Source: Sphaerotilus microaerophilus
GTDB lineage: Bacteria > Pseudomonadota > Gammaproteobacteria > Burkholderiales > Burkholderiaceae_C
Direction of reading: 5' to 3'
Assembly (NCBI RefSeq): GCF_023734135.1
Contig: NZ_AP025730.1
Location: forward strand, 5,704,001 to 5,768,000
Length of the DNA: 64,000 nucleotides
How positions within the stretch are numbered: the first letter of the stretch is position 1; every line of letters starts with the position of its first letter. Made by a program: the position numbers and the translations under genes. Positions 37,028-45,860 of this stretch are shown piece by piece. Below the pieces are notes generated by a model. It was not told the DNA's origin. It made no database searches and saw only the letters and a list, made by a program, of their open reading frames with translations.

Positions 37028-39478
37028 ATGACCACCCGTCCGGCCCGAGCCTCCTCTGCCAACAGCCGCCTGCCCCGCGACGCCAGCCCCGGCTGGGACG
37101 AGCTGGGACTCGCGGTGGCGCAGCTCGCCTGCGACGGCCGCCTGCTGCGCGGCAACCGCACCTTCCTGGCACTGACGCGGGGCCTGCCCGGCGAGCCTGG
37201 CCAACCCGGCATGGACTGGCTGCAGCTGCTGGCCCCGTCCGCCCGCGGCGCCTTCTTCGCCGCGCTGGCCGAACGCCGCAGCAGCATCGAGCCCCTGCCC
37301 TGCACGGTGGCCAACGGGCGCGAGCCGCGCTGGCTCGCCTTCACCCTGCGCTGGCGGCCGGCGGGCACCGAGTGCGTGGCGGTGCTGCACGACGTCACCG
37401 AGCTGCAGCGCAGCGAGGCCCTCGCCACAGCGCATTTCGACCAGCTGCGTGACCTGGCCGACCGCGTCCCGCTGATGATGGGCTACCACGAGGCGGGCGA
37501 GCTGCGCTGCACCTACGCCAACCAGCCCTACGCCCACGCCTTCGGCTTCGACGTGCAGGCCATCCACGGCTGCAGCATCCCGCAGGTGCTGGGCGAGGAA
37601 CTGGCCCAGCAGGTGCAGCCCTTCATCGCCCAGGCGCTGCGCAGCGGCCAGCGCTGCAGCTGCGAGCAGGAGATCGAGCTGGCCGACGGCCACCGCGTCT
37701 GGACCGAGGTGGCCTTTGCCCCCCAGCACGACGACGCGGGCCGGGTGCAGGGCCTGTTCGTGCTGCTCAGCGACCTGACACGCCACCGCAGCGCCGAGCG
37801 GGCGATGATCGAGTCGGAGGAGCGCCTGGCCAAGTTCATGCAGGCCAGCGTGGAGGGCATCCTCTTCCACCGCGACGGCCGCATCGCCGACGCCAATCCC
37901 GCCATCTGCGAGCTGCTCGGCCAGACGCTGCACGAGTTGCTCGGCCGCCGCGTGCTGGACCTCATCGCGCCCGAGCAGCGCAGCCGCGTGGCCCACGTCG
38001 CTGCCGCCGGCAAGGACGTGACCTACGAGACCGCCCTGATGCACCGCGACGGCAGCCGCCTGCCGGTGGAGTTCATCGAACGCAGCAGCCTGCAGCAGGG
38101 CCTGCACATGCGCATGACCATCGTGCGCGATGTGCGCGACCGCCACGCCGCCCAGGCCCGCCTGCACTACCTGGCCCACCACGACCCCCTCACCGGGTTG
38201 CCCAACCGCGCCGCCTTCCTGGCCCAGCTGGAGCACCTGATGGTGGCCGCACGCGCCGCGGGCACGCAGCTGGCCCTGCTTTTCATCGACCTGGACCATT
38301 TCGAGCGCGTCAACGACTCGGTGGGCCACACCGCCGGCGACGCCCTGCTCAAGACCGTGGCGCGGCGCATCGGCGAGCAGGTGCGCAGCACCGACCGCCT
38401 CGCCCGCTTCGGGGGCGACGAGTTCATGGTGCTGCTACCGGGCGTGCGCGACCCGGCCGACGTGATCCATGTCGCCAACAAGCTGCTCACCGCCGTGTCC
38501 GCACCGCTGGCCATCGAGGGCCGGCCGATCTCGGTGACGCCCTCGCTGGGCATTGCGTTGTATCCGCGCGACGGTGAGACGCCCGACGTGCTGATCAAGC
38601 ACGCTGACGCGGCGATGCACGTGGCCAAGGCGCGCGGGCGTGCCACCTACGCGATCTTCGAGCCACAGGTGGCCACCTCCGCCTACGCCAACTTGGTACT
38701 GGAAGGCCAGCTCGGCCACGCCATCGAGCACGGCGAGTTCGCCCTGCTGTTCCAGCCGCAGGTGCGCACCCGCGACGGCATGCCGGTGGGCGTCGAGGCA
38801 CTGATCCGCTGGCAGCACCCCGAGCGCGGCCTGCTCGCCCCCGACGAGTTCATCGCGCTGGCCGAGCAGCACCGGCTGATCGTGCCGATCGGCGCCTGGG
38901 TGCTGCGCGAAGCGGCCCGCTGTGCACGCCACTGGCACCAGCACGGCCTGGACCTGACGGTGGCGGTGAACCTGTCGACCCTGCAGTTCCAGGCGCCGGG
39001 CTTTGTCGACTCGATCGACCGGCTGCTGAAGGAAACGGGCCTGCCCACTGGCTGGCTGGAACTGGAGCTGACCGAGCGCATGCTGATGGACGACGTCCCC
39101 GCCGTGCGCGAACGACTGCTGCAGCTGCGCGCACTCGGGGTGAAACTGTCGGTGGACGACTTCGGCACCGGCTACTCCTCGCTGGCGCACCTGAAGGAGC
39201 TGCCGATCGACAAGATGAAGATCGACCGATCCTTCGTGCGCGAACTGCCCGGCCAGCGCCAGGCGACCGCGATCGCACGCGCCATCATCCAGCTCGCCAG
39301 CGGCCTGGGCCTGGGCGTGGTGGCCGAGGGGGTCGAGACCGACGCGCAGCGCCGCTTCCTCGCCGAGGCTGGCTGCGAGCAGCTGCAGGGCCTGGGCATC
39401 AGCCCGCCGTTGACCGCCCCCCACCTGGAGAGCTGGGTCCGCTCGCGCCGCAGCGCGCTCGACAGCAGCCCCGCTTGA
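37028..39478 (+). CDS. PAS-GGDEF-EAL cyclic-di-GMP turnover protein
   Basis: An 816-residue cytoplasmic signalling protein without obvious membrane helices. Three PAS-like sensor domains (about 20-125, 138-258 and 262-375) precede a GGDEF domain (about 376-540) with intact GGDEF (462-466) and the RxxD inhibitory site RSTD (453-456), then an EAL domain with E590 of EALIRWQHP. The other phosphodiesterase elements are present: NLS, ELTERMLMDD, DDFGTGYSSL, KIDRSF and AEGVET. Both catalytic halves therefore look competent. It would make and/or degrade cyclic di-GMP in response to a ligand or redox cue sensed by PAS, with no cofactor evident. The start at 37028 is preferred over an upstream frame that begins in the hslU terminator. 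Confidence 0.93.
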   Translation: MTTRPARASSANSRLPRDASPGWDELGLAVAQLACDGRLLRGNRTFLALTRGLPGEPGQPGMDWLQLLAPSARGAFFAALAERRSSIEPLPCTVANGREPRWLAFTLRWRPAGTECVAVLHDVTELQRSEALATAHFDQLRDLADRVPLMMGYHEAGELRCTYANQPYAHAFGFDVQAIHGCSIPQVLGEELAQQVQPFIAQALRSGQRCSCEQEIELADGHRVWTEVAFAPQHDDAGRVQGLFVLLSDLTRHRSAERAMIESEERLAKFMQASVEGILFHRDGRIADANPAICELLGQTLHELLGRRVLDLIAPEQRSRVAHVAAAGKDVTYETALMHRDGSRLPVEFIERSSLQQGLHMRMTIVRDVRDRHAAQARLHYLAHHDPLTGLPNRAAFLAQLEHLMVAARAAGTQLALLFIDLDHFERVNDSVGHTAGDALLKTVARRIGEQVRSTDRLARFGGDEFMVLLPGVRDPADVIHVANKLLTAVSAPLAIEGRPISVTPSLGIALYPRDGETPDVLIKHADAAMHVAKARGRATYAIFEPQVATSAYANLVLEGQLGHAIEHGEFALLFQPQVRTRDGMPVGVEALIRWQHPERGLLAPDEFIALAEQHRLIVPIGAWVLREAARCARHWHQHGLDLTVAVNLSTLQFQAPGFVDSIDRLLKETGLPTGWLELELTERMLMDDVPAVRERLLQLRALGVKLSVDDFGTGYSSLAHLKELPIDKMKIDRSFVRELPGQRQATAIARAIIQLASGLGLGVVAEGVETDAQRRFLAEAGCEQLQGLGISPPLTAPHLESWVRSRRSALDSSPA

Positions 39479-39521
39479 TGCAACCCGGGGTATGTCGCCA
39501 CCGGCCTGCTAGGCTGCCGGC

Positions 39522-40367
39522 ATGACCCGCTCAGCCTCGCCGCACCGACCGCAACCGTCGCGCCTCCTGCGCGAGGTGTCACGGCACTGGGACGTGCTGC
39601 GCGGGCGCTGGCCGGTGCTGCTGGCTCTCACGGCGACCATCCCGGCGTTCTACGTCGAACTGCTGGACGGCGCACCGACGCCCCTGGCCGCCGCGGCCTA
39701 TGCGCTGGCCGCCATGGTGGTGGCCGGCAACGAGTGGCTGGGCGCACGCCGCGCCCGCGTGGCCGCGCACGGCCGATCCATCAGCTCCTGGCGGCTGATG
39801 ATCGTGGTGGCGCTGGTGATCGGCCTGCTGCTGGCCGCGGCCCTGCCGCCCAGCGCCGGATCGCCCGTGGCCCTCGCGGTGCGCGGTGCCACAGCGCTGT
39901 TGACGCTGATCTACATGGTCTGGTCGATGCAGCGCCTGTTCGAGCGCGGCAGCCTGCCGGTGCTGCTGCTGCTCGCGCTGACCGTGCTGGCGCTGTGCGG
40001 CGGCGGCTTCTGGTGGCTGGAGCCCAACGCACCGACGCTGGCCGACGGCCTGTGGCTGGCCTTCGTGACCGCGGCCACCGTGGGCTATGGCGACATCGTG
40101 CCGAGCACGCCTGCGGCCAAGATCTTCTCGGTCTTCGTGGTGCTGCTGGGCTGGGGCGTACTGACCCTGGTGACGGCCGCCATCTCGTCGATGTGGGTGG
40201 AATCGTCCGAGCGGCGCCTGGAGCGCGACATCCTGCAGGACCTGCACCGCGAGGTGGGCTACCTGCGGCAGGAGCTGGCCACGCTGCGCGCGGAGGTGCA
40301 TCGCAACGCAATGCCGCCCGACCCTGGGCAGGCCACCGCGCCGCCACAGCCCGGCGACACCCGCTGA
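39522..40367 (+). CDS. Potassium channel family protein (ion_trans_2)
   Basis: A 281-residue membrane protein. Hydrophobic helices occupy residues about 28-45, 50-65, 88-108, 115-130 and 143-165, followed by a pore helix, the selectivity filter TVGYGDIVP (about residue 187) and the inner helix IFSVFVVLLGWGVLTLVTAAI. The filter is the canonical TxGYGD of K+ channels. The C-terminal 60 residues form a charged coiled coil (ERRLERDILQDLHREVGYLRQELATLRAEVH) that probably tetramerises. There is no RCK domain. It is convergent with coaX, with one base between the stop codons. Confidence 0.9.
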   Translation: MTRSASPHRPQPSRLLREVSRHWDVLRGRWPVLLALTATIPAFYVELLDGAPTPLAAAAYALAAMVVAGNEWLGARRARVAAHGRSISSWRLMIVVALVIGLLLAAALPPSAGSPVALAVRGATALLTLIYMVWSMQRLFERGSLPVLLLLALTVLALCGGGFWWLEPNAPTLADGLWLAFVTAATVGYGDIVPSTPAAKIFSVFVVLLGWGVLTLVTAAISSMWVESSERRLERDILQDLHREVGYLRQELATLRAEVHRNAMPPDPGQATAPPQPGDTR

Positions 40368-40368
40368 C

Positions 40369-41130
40369 TCAGGCACGCTCCTGGGCGATGCGCAGCAGGC
40401 CCTCGAAGATCAGCATGTCCAGCACCTCGAAGCCCAGCGGCGTGATCGGCGCGAGCTTGACCGCGGCACCGCCGGTCATGAACAGGGCCGGCTCGGCGCC
40501 GCATTCCTCGATGACGTGGCGATGCATGCGCTCGATGGCCCCGGCGATCGCGTAGGTACCGCCGCTCATCAGCGCATCGCTGGTGTTGGTCGGGAAGCGC
40601 TTGATGTCGCCCGTGGGCACATGCAACCCGGCGGTGCCACTCTCCAGCGCCTTGAGCATCAGGCCGAAGCCGGGCAGGATGAGCCCGCCCAGGAAGCGGC
40701 CGTCGGCCGACACCGCGTCCACCGTCACCGCAGTGCCCACCATCACCACCAGGGCGGGGCGCGGCGCCCCCTGGTCGAGCACACGCCCACGCGCGCCGAT
40801 GATCGCCGCCCAGCGGTCCGAACCCAGCCGCGAAGGGTGCTCGTAGCCGTTGACGACGCCGCAGGACCGCTCCTCGGAGACCACCCAGCGTGGCCGCAGG
40901 TCCCACACATCGAGCTGTTCCTCGGCCCGGCGGCGCACCGCCTGCCCGGCCACGGCACAGCCCAGCATGGCCGTCGGTGCCGGCAGGTCCGCCCAGGCCT
41001 GCTCGGCCAGGGACTCGATCTGTTCCAGGTAGACCGCTCCATGCGACTGCAGCGTCGCCCCCGCCTCACAGCGGTCGTACAGGCCCCACTTCAGGCGGGT
41101 GTTACCGATGTCCACGACGAGAAAACTCAT
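40369..41130 (-). CDS. coaX: Type III pantothenate kinase
   Basis: A 253-residue enzyme phosphorylating pantothenate in the first step of CoA synthesis. The acetate-kinase/Hsp70-like phosphate loop is at the start ([19 protein letters not shown]). The pantothenate/active-site segments are [21 protein letters not shown] and the second phosphate motif [27 protein letters not shown], with MTGGAAVKL near the end. The start at MSFLVV is chosen over MRMSF two codons upstream, since homologues begin at the first beta-strand. birA, its common neighbour, is not present. Confidence 0.95.
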   Translation of the reverse strand: MSFLVVDIGNTRLKWGLYDRCEAGATLQSHGAVYLEQIESLAEQAWADLPAPTAMLGCAVAGQAVRRRAEEQLDVWDLRPRWVVSEERSCGVVNGYEHPSRLGSDRWAAIIGARGRVLDQGAPRPALVVMVGTAVTVDAVSADGRFLGGLILPGFGLMLKALESGTAGLHVPTGDIKRFPTNTSDALMSGGTYAIAGAIERMHRHVIEECGAEPALFMTGGAAVKLAPITPLGFEVLDMLIFEGLLRIAQERA

Positions 41131-41223
41131 GCGCAAGCGAACCGTACAAGGGTTGAGGGGGAAAAACGGCAGCGGATCCGGGATGCCCGGGCCGCCAGTG
41201 TCGGCGAAATACGGTCCATGGCA

Positions 41224-41895
41224 TCAGGCCGCCAGCAGCGCCTCGACGCGCTGGATCACCAGCCGCGCATCGGCCAAGTGGCGCGGGCGGCTCAGGCGCG
41301 CCTGCACCTCCGGCAGCAGCGCGCGCAACTGGGCCCGGCTGCGCGAGCGCCGCACGCGCAACATGGTGACCGCCCCGACCACGGGCGCCGTCGACAGCAG
41401 GGCCTGCAGGACCACGCTGCGCGCCTGGGCCAAGGCCGGGTCATGGCCCTCCAGCGCAGACAGTTCCGTGTTGCTCACCGGCTCGCCAAAACCGACCGAA
41501 TCCTCGGACGAGGAGAACACCCGCGGCAGCGAAGACAGGTCGGTGGGCCAGCCAAAGGGCAGCGAGTCCATGGGGTCACCCTCGCCCGATCGCGTTGACC
41601 GATGCGGACCGGTCTGCTGCGTCGGTGCCCAGGCGGACTCGGAAGCCTCGACCGCCCCCTGGCTGACCGGCGCGGCCATCACGATCAGGCCCAGCGCGAG
41701 CAACTCGTCCACGTAGGCCCGCGGGACGCCAGCTTGCTCGCCCAAGCGGACCACGTCTGCCAGACTGCGTCGACCATCGACCAAGAACAGCAGCGTGCGG
41801 TGCCGCTGGGACAGGCGCCGCTCACGCGCGGCGAGTTCGGCATGGCCAGCTGCGGTCTTGCAGGGAATCACCAAGGTCGGCCCTCGTGGTGACAC
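41224..41895 (-). CDS. Conserved-looking protein of unknown function
   Basis: A 223-residue cytoplasmic protein. The N-terminal 75 residues form a compact domain (TAAGHAELAARERRLSQRHRTLLFLVDGRRSLADV followed by PRAYVDELLALGLIV) like the wing/helix domains seen at the start of many Burkholderiales hypothetical proteins. A Ser/Pro/Gly-rich linker spans about 85-145. The C-terminal 75 residues are helical and Arg-rich (MLRVRRSRSRAQLRALLPEVQARLSRPRHLADARLVIQRVEALL). No catalytic motif is seen. It lies 93 bp upstream of coaX on the same strand and is divergent from icmF. Confidence 0.65.
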   Translation of the reverse strand: MSPRGPTLVIPCKTAAGHAELAARERRLSQRHRTLLFLVDGRRSLADVVRLGEQAGVPRAYVDELLALGLIVMAAPVSQGAVEASESAWAPTQQTGPHRSTRSGEGDPMDSLPFGWPTDLSSLPRVFSSSEDSVGFGEPVSNTELSALEGHDPALAQARSVVLQALLSTAPVVGAVTMLRVRRSRSRAQLRALLPEVQARLSRPRHLADARLVIQRVEALLAA

Positions 41896-42446
41896 AGCGC
41901 CTCCGGCGGATGCCGGCCGGCGTGTTCAAGCCTGCATTGTGTGCGCAAATGCCCGGAAGTGAACGACCGTTCGGCCCACCACGGGATTCAGCGCGGCATG
42001 CACGCCACGGTGGCTGCCCTGCGCGGTTGGCCCGCCGCGCCCGCGATGGCGGCGCCCAGGGGTGGGGAAAAAGACGGCGTCGCGATCGCTCCCCCTGTCG
42101 CCAGTGCCTGCGCACCACCGGCAGGGACGACCGGACGCCGTTGTCCAACAATGTCCCACCTAGCGAGGCCACAGGACCGTGACCTCAACAAGGGTGATGC
42201 AGGAGGCGTGCCAGGCCCGGCGGGCCCGCACACCGGCCGCGCGCCCCCCGCGTGCACCGTCAGCGCACCTTCAGGACCTCATGATGCCCGGGCTCCGGCC
42301 CAGACGCCCCGGGTTGGTGCAGCCTGTCGATCGGGTCCGACCGGAGTGACGTTTACGTAAACGTCAAATTAGAATCAGCTTCGAGGTTCAGGATCGTCCG
42401 GTTCACCGACACCACCGCCTGAGCACCCGACCTGGAGACACCCCGA
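41896..42446. other. 551-bp intergenic region upstream of icmF
   Basis: Most of this stretch (41896-42330) has reading frames without coding support and no RNA gene I can recognise. It does not resemble a cobalamin riboswitch even though IcmF uses B12. Its last 110 bp hold the icmF control region: a perfect palindrome at 42347-42366, a -10-like TAGAAT at 42370-42375, and a GGAG ribosome site at 42434-42437. Confidence 0.6.
42347..42366. promoter_or_regulatory. Perfect 20-bp palindromic operator in the icmF promoter
   Basis: TGACGTTTACGTAAACGTCA is its own reverse complement over all 20 bases. It overlaps the likely -35 (GTGACG at 42346-42351), which lies 18 bp from TAGAAT at 42370-42375, so a bound protein would be placed to repress. 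Its ACGTTTACGT-type half-sites resemble operators reported for MerR-type LiuR regulators of branched-chain amino acid breakdown in proteobacteria, which would suit isobutyryl-CoA metabolism. No regulator gene is adjacent. The identity of the binding protein is inferred. Confidence 0.7.
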
Positions 42447-45400
42447 ATGACCGACCTGTCCGCCGAATACCAGTCGCTGGCGAACTACCGCCCGACGCAC
42501 AAGGTGCGCTTCGTCACCGCCGCCAGCCTCTTCGACGGCCACGACGCCTCGATCAACATCATGCGGCGCATCCTGCAGGGCATGGGCGCCGAGGTGATCC
42601 ACCTGGGCCACAACCGCTCGGTGGACGAGGTGGTCACCGCCGCGCTGCAGGAGGATGCGCAGGGCATCGCCGTCAGCTCCTACCAGGGCGGCCACGTCGA
42701 GTACTTCAAGTACATGGTCGAGTTGCTGAGGCAGCGCGGCGGCGCGCACATCCAGGTCTTCGGCGGCGGCGGCGGCGTGATCGTGCCGGCCGAGATCCGC
42801 GACCTGGCGGCCCACAACGTGCGCATCTTCAGCCCGGAGGACGGCCAGCGCATGGGCCTGGCCGGCATGATCGGCGAAATGGTGATGCGCTGTGACCACA
42901 GCCTGTCCGAGCACGCGCCGAAGGAACTGGCCGCGATCCAGGGCGGCAGCGAAGCCGCCTGGCGCTCCCTGGCCCAACTCATCACCGCGCTGGAGAACGG
43001 CGACGCCGACGCCGCGCTGGTCGCCGCCGTGCGCGAGGCCGCGCAGGGCAGCCAAACCCCGGTCGTCGGCATCACCGGCACCGGCGGCGCGGGCAAGTCC
43101 AGCCTGACCGACGAGCTGATCCGCCGTTTCCGGCTCGACCTGGACGACAGCCTGCGCATCGCCGTGGTCAGCATCGATCCCTCGCGCCGCAAGAGCGGCG
43201 GTGCGCTGCTGGGCGACCGCATCCGCATGAATGCCACCGGGCCGTGGAAGAACGGTGCGCGCGTCTACATGCGTTCGCTCGCCACCCGGGACACCGGCAG
43301 CGAGATCAGCGCCGCGTTGCCCGACGTGGTCGCCGCCGCCAAGGTGGCCGGCTTCGACCTCATCATCGTCGAGACCTCCGGGATCGGCCAGGGCGACGCC
43401 GCCATCGTGCCGCACGTCGACATCCCGCTGTACGTGATGACGCCCGAGTTCGGCGCCGCCAGCCAGCTGGAGAAGATCGACATGCTCGACTTCGCCGAGT
43501 TCGTGGCGATCAACAAGTTCGACCGCAAGGGCGCTGCCGATGCGCTGCGCGACGTGGCCAAGCAGGTGCAGCGCAACCGCGAGGCCTTCGGCCAGCGCCC
43601 CGAGCAGATGCCCGTTTTCGGCACCATGGCCAGCCGCTTCAACGACGACGGCGTCACCGCGCTCTACCAGGCGCTCAAGGCCCGCCTGGTGGAGCAAGGC
43701 CTGGCGCTCGCCGAGGGCCGCCTGCCGCCGGTGGCCACGCGCCACAGCACCCAGCAGACCCCGGTGGTGCCACCGGCCCGGGTGCGCTACCTGGCCGAGA
43801 TCGCCGACACGCTGCGCGGCTACAAGGCCCGCGCGCGCCGGCAGGCCCGGCTGGCCCGCGAGGTGCAGCAGCTGCGCGAAAGCGCGCGCATGCTTCAGGA
43901 GGCCGACGCGGAGAAGTCCGGCGCGAAGAACACCGTGCTGGCCCTGGCCGACGAGCGCGAAGCCCGCCAGGACGCCGACGCCAGGAAGCTGCTGGCCCAG
44001 TGGCCGGCCATGCAGAAGGCCTACGCTGGCGACGAGTACGTGGTGAAGATCCGCGACAAGGAGATCCGCACCAACCTGGTCCACACCACGCTGAGCGGCA
44101 ACAAGATCCGCAAGGTGGTTCTGCCCACCTACGAGGACCACGGTGAGGTCCTCAAGTGGCTGATGCTGGACAACGTGCCCGGCAGCTTCCCCTACACCGC
44201 GGGCGTGTTCGCCTTCAAGCGCGAGGGCGAGGACCCCACCCGCATGTTCGCTGGCGAGGGCGACGCCTTCCGCACCAACCGCCGCTTCAAGCTGGTCAGC
44301 GAGGGCATGCCCGCCAAGCGCCTGTCCACCGCCTTCGACTCGGTGACGCTCTACGGCAACGACCCCGACCCGCGCCCGGACATCTACGGCAAGGTCGGCA
44401 ACTCGGGCGTGAGCATCGCCACGCTGGACGACCTGAAGGTGCTCTATTCAGGCTTCGACCTGTGCAGCCCGACCACCTCGGTGAGCATGACGATCAATGG
44501 GCCGGCGCCGAGCATCCTGGCGATGTTCATGAACACGGCGATCGACCAGCAGCTCGACAAGTTCCGGGCCGACAACGGCCGCGACGCCACCGACACTGAG
44601 GCCGAGAAGATCCGCGAGTGGGTGCTAGCCAACGTGCGCGGCACGGTACAGGCCGACATCCTGAAGGAAGACCAGGGCCAGAACACCTGCATCTTCTCCA
44701 CCGAGTTCAGCCTGAAGGTCATGGGCGACATCGCCGAGTACTTCGTGCACCACGACGTGCGCAACTTCTATTCGGTCTCGATCAGCGGCTATCACATCGC
44801 CGAGGCCGGCGCGAACCCGATCAGCCAGCTCGCCTTCACGCTCAGCAACGGCTTCACCTTCGTGGAGGCCTACCTCGCGCGCGGCATGCACATCGATGAC
44901 TTCGCGCCCAACCTGAGCTTCTTCTTCTCCAACGGCATGGACCCGGAGTACACGGTGCTGGGCCGCGTGGCCCGCCGCATCTGGGCGGTGGCGATGAGGG
45001 AGAAGTACGGCGCCAACGAGCGCAGCCAGAAGCTGAAATACCACATCCAGACCAGCGGGCGCAGCCTGCACGCGCAGGAGATCCAGTTCAACGACATCCG
45101 CACCACGCTGCAGGCGCTGATCGCGATCTACGACAACTGCAACAGCCTGCACACCAACGCCTTCGACGAGGCCATCACCACGCCGACGGAAGAGTCCGTG
45201 CGCCGCGCGATGGCCATCCAGCTCATCATCAACCGCGAGTGGGGCCTGGCGAAGAACGAGAACCCCAACCAGGGCGCCTTCGCGATCGAGGAGCTCACCG
45301 AGCTGGTCGAGGAGGCCGTGCTGGCCGAGTTCGAGAAAATCGCCGACCGCGGCGGCGTGCTCGGCGCGATGGAAACCGGCTACCAGCGCAGCAAGATCCA

Positions 45401-45737
45401 GGAAGAGAGCATGCACTACGAGATGCTCAAGCACACCGGCGAGTACCCCATCATCGGCGTCAACACCTTCCGCAACCCGCACGGCGACGCGGTGCCCGAG
45501 TCCATCGAGCTGGCCCGCTCCACCGAGGAGGAGAAGCAGTCCCAGCTCACCCGCCTGGCCGACTTCCACGCCCGCCACGCCGCCGAGGCACCTGTCCAGC
45601 TCGCCCGCCTGCAGCAGGCGGTGATCGAGAACCGCAACGTCTTCGAGGTGCTGATGGACGCGGTGCGCTGCTGCTCGCTGGGGCAGATCACGAACGCATT
45701 GTTCGAGGTGGGCGGGCAGTACCGGCGGTCGATGTAA
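42447..45737 (+). CDS. icmF: Fused isobutyryl-CoA mutase IcmF
   Basis: A 1096-residue coenzyme-B12 enzyme interconverting isobutyryl-CoA and butyryl-CoA; some forms also act on pivalyl- or isovaleryl-CoA. The N-terminal B12-binding domain (about 18-150) has [13 protein letters not shown] with the cobalt-ligand His32 and [12 protein letters not shown]. The central MeaI-like GTPase chaperone has its P-loop GTGGAGKS at 211-218 and NKFDRKG. The C-terminal TIM-barrel mutase (about 540-1096) includes [25 protein letters not shown] and [22 protein letters not shown]. It is intact and normal in length. Its last 525 bp are duplicated at 54052-54576, at the other side of an accessory block. Confidence 0.97.
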   Translation: MTDLSAEYQSLANYRPTHKVRFVTAASLFDGHDASINIMRRILQGMGAEVIHLGHNRSVDEVVTAALQEDAQGIAVSSYQGGHVEYFKYMVELLRQRGGAHIQVFGGGGGVIVPAEIRDLAAHNVRIFSPEDGQRMGLAGMIGEMVMRCDHSLSEHAPKELAAIQGGSEAAWRSLAQLITALENGDADAALVAAVREAAQGSQTPVVGITGTGGAGKSSLTDELIRRFRLDLDDSLRIAVVSIDPSRRKSGGALLGDRIRMNATGPWKNGARVYMRSLATRDTGSEISAALPDVVAAAKVAGFDLIIVETSGIGQGDAAIVPHVDIPLYVMTPEFGAASQLEKIDMLDFAEFVAINKFDRKGAADALRDVAKQVQRNREAFGQRPEQMPVFGTMASRFNDDGVTALYQALKARLVEQGLALAEGRLPPVATRHSTQQTPVVPPARVRYLAEIADTLRGYKARARRQARLAREVQQLRESARMLQEADAEKSGAKNTVLALADEREARQDADARKLLAQWPAMQKAYAGDEYVVKIRDKEIRTNLVHTTLSGNKIRKVVLPTYEDHGEVLKWLMLDNVPGSFPYTAGVFAFKREGEDPTRMFAGEGDAFRTNRRFKLVSEGMPAKRLSTAFDSVTLYGNDPDPRPDIYGKVGNSGVSIATLDDLKVLYSGFDLCSPTTSVSMTINGPAPSILAMFMNTAIDQQLDKFRADNGRDATDTEAEKIREWVLANVRGTVQADILKEDQGQNTCIFSTEFSLKVMGDIAEYFVHHDVRNFYSVSISGYHIAEAGANPISQLAFTLSNGFTFVEAYLARGMHIDDFAPNLSFFFSNGMDPEYTVLGRVARRIWAVAMREKYGANERSQKLKYHIQTSGRSLHAQEIQFNDIRTTLQALIAIYDNCNSLHTNAFDEAITTPTEESVRRAMAIQLIINREWGLAKNENPNQGAFAIEELTELVEEAVLAEFEKIADRGGVLGAMETGYQRSKIQEESMHYEMLKHTGEYPIIGVNTFRNPHGDAVPESIELARSTEEEKQSQLTRLADFHARHAAEAPVQLARLQQAVIENRNVFEVLMDAVRCCSLGQITNALFEVGGQYRRSM
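45213..45737 (+). repeat. Direct repeat, left copy (3' end of intact icmF)
   Basis: The last 525 bp of icmF including its stop. A second copy of equal length lies at 54052-54576 in the same orientation. By eye, about 18 positions differ: five in the first 12 bases and eight or so in the last 40. Nearly all the differences are silent. The two copies bracket the 8.3-kb accessory block. Confidence 0.93.
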
Positions 45738-45860
45738 GGCGAGGTTGTCGAGGGAACTGGCACAGGTTCCCTCCTGCAAACGGCACCGCAACTTCTCACG
45801 CCGTCGGGCCGTGTATGGCCCAAGAGCCAGCAGTTCGGCTCCCGTCCGTCCTGCTGGCGG

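Noticed and set aside
42347..42366. Palindrome as a transcription terminator
   Set aside because: It is AT-balanced with no loop, has no gene ending upstream of it, and lies at promoter distance from icmF, which fits an operator better.
41896..42446. Cobalamin riboswitch upstream of the B12-dependent icmF
   Set aside because: No B12-box-like sequence or characteristic helices were recognisable; the only clear element is the palindrome at 42347-42366.
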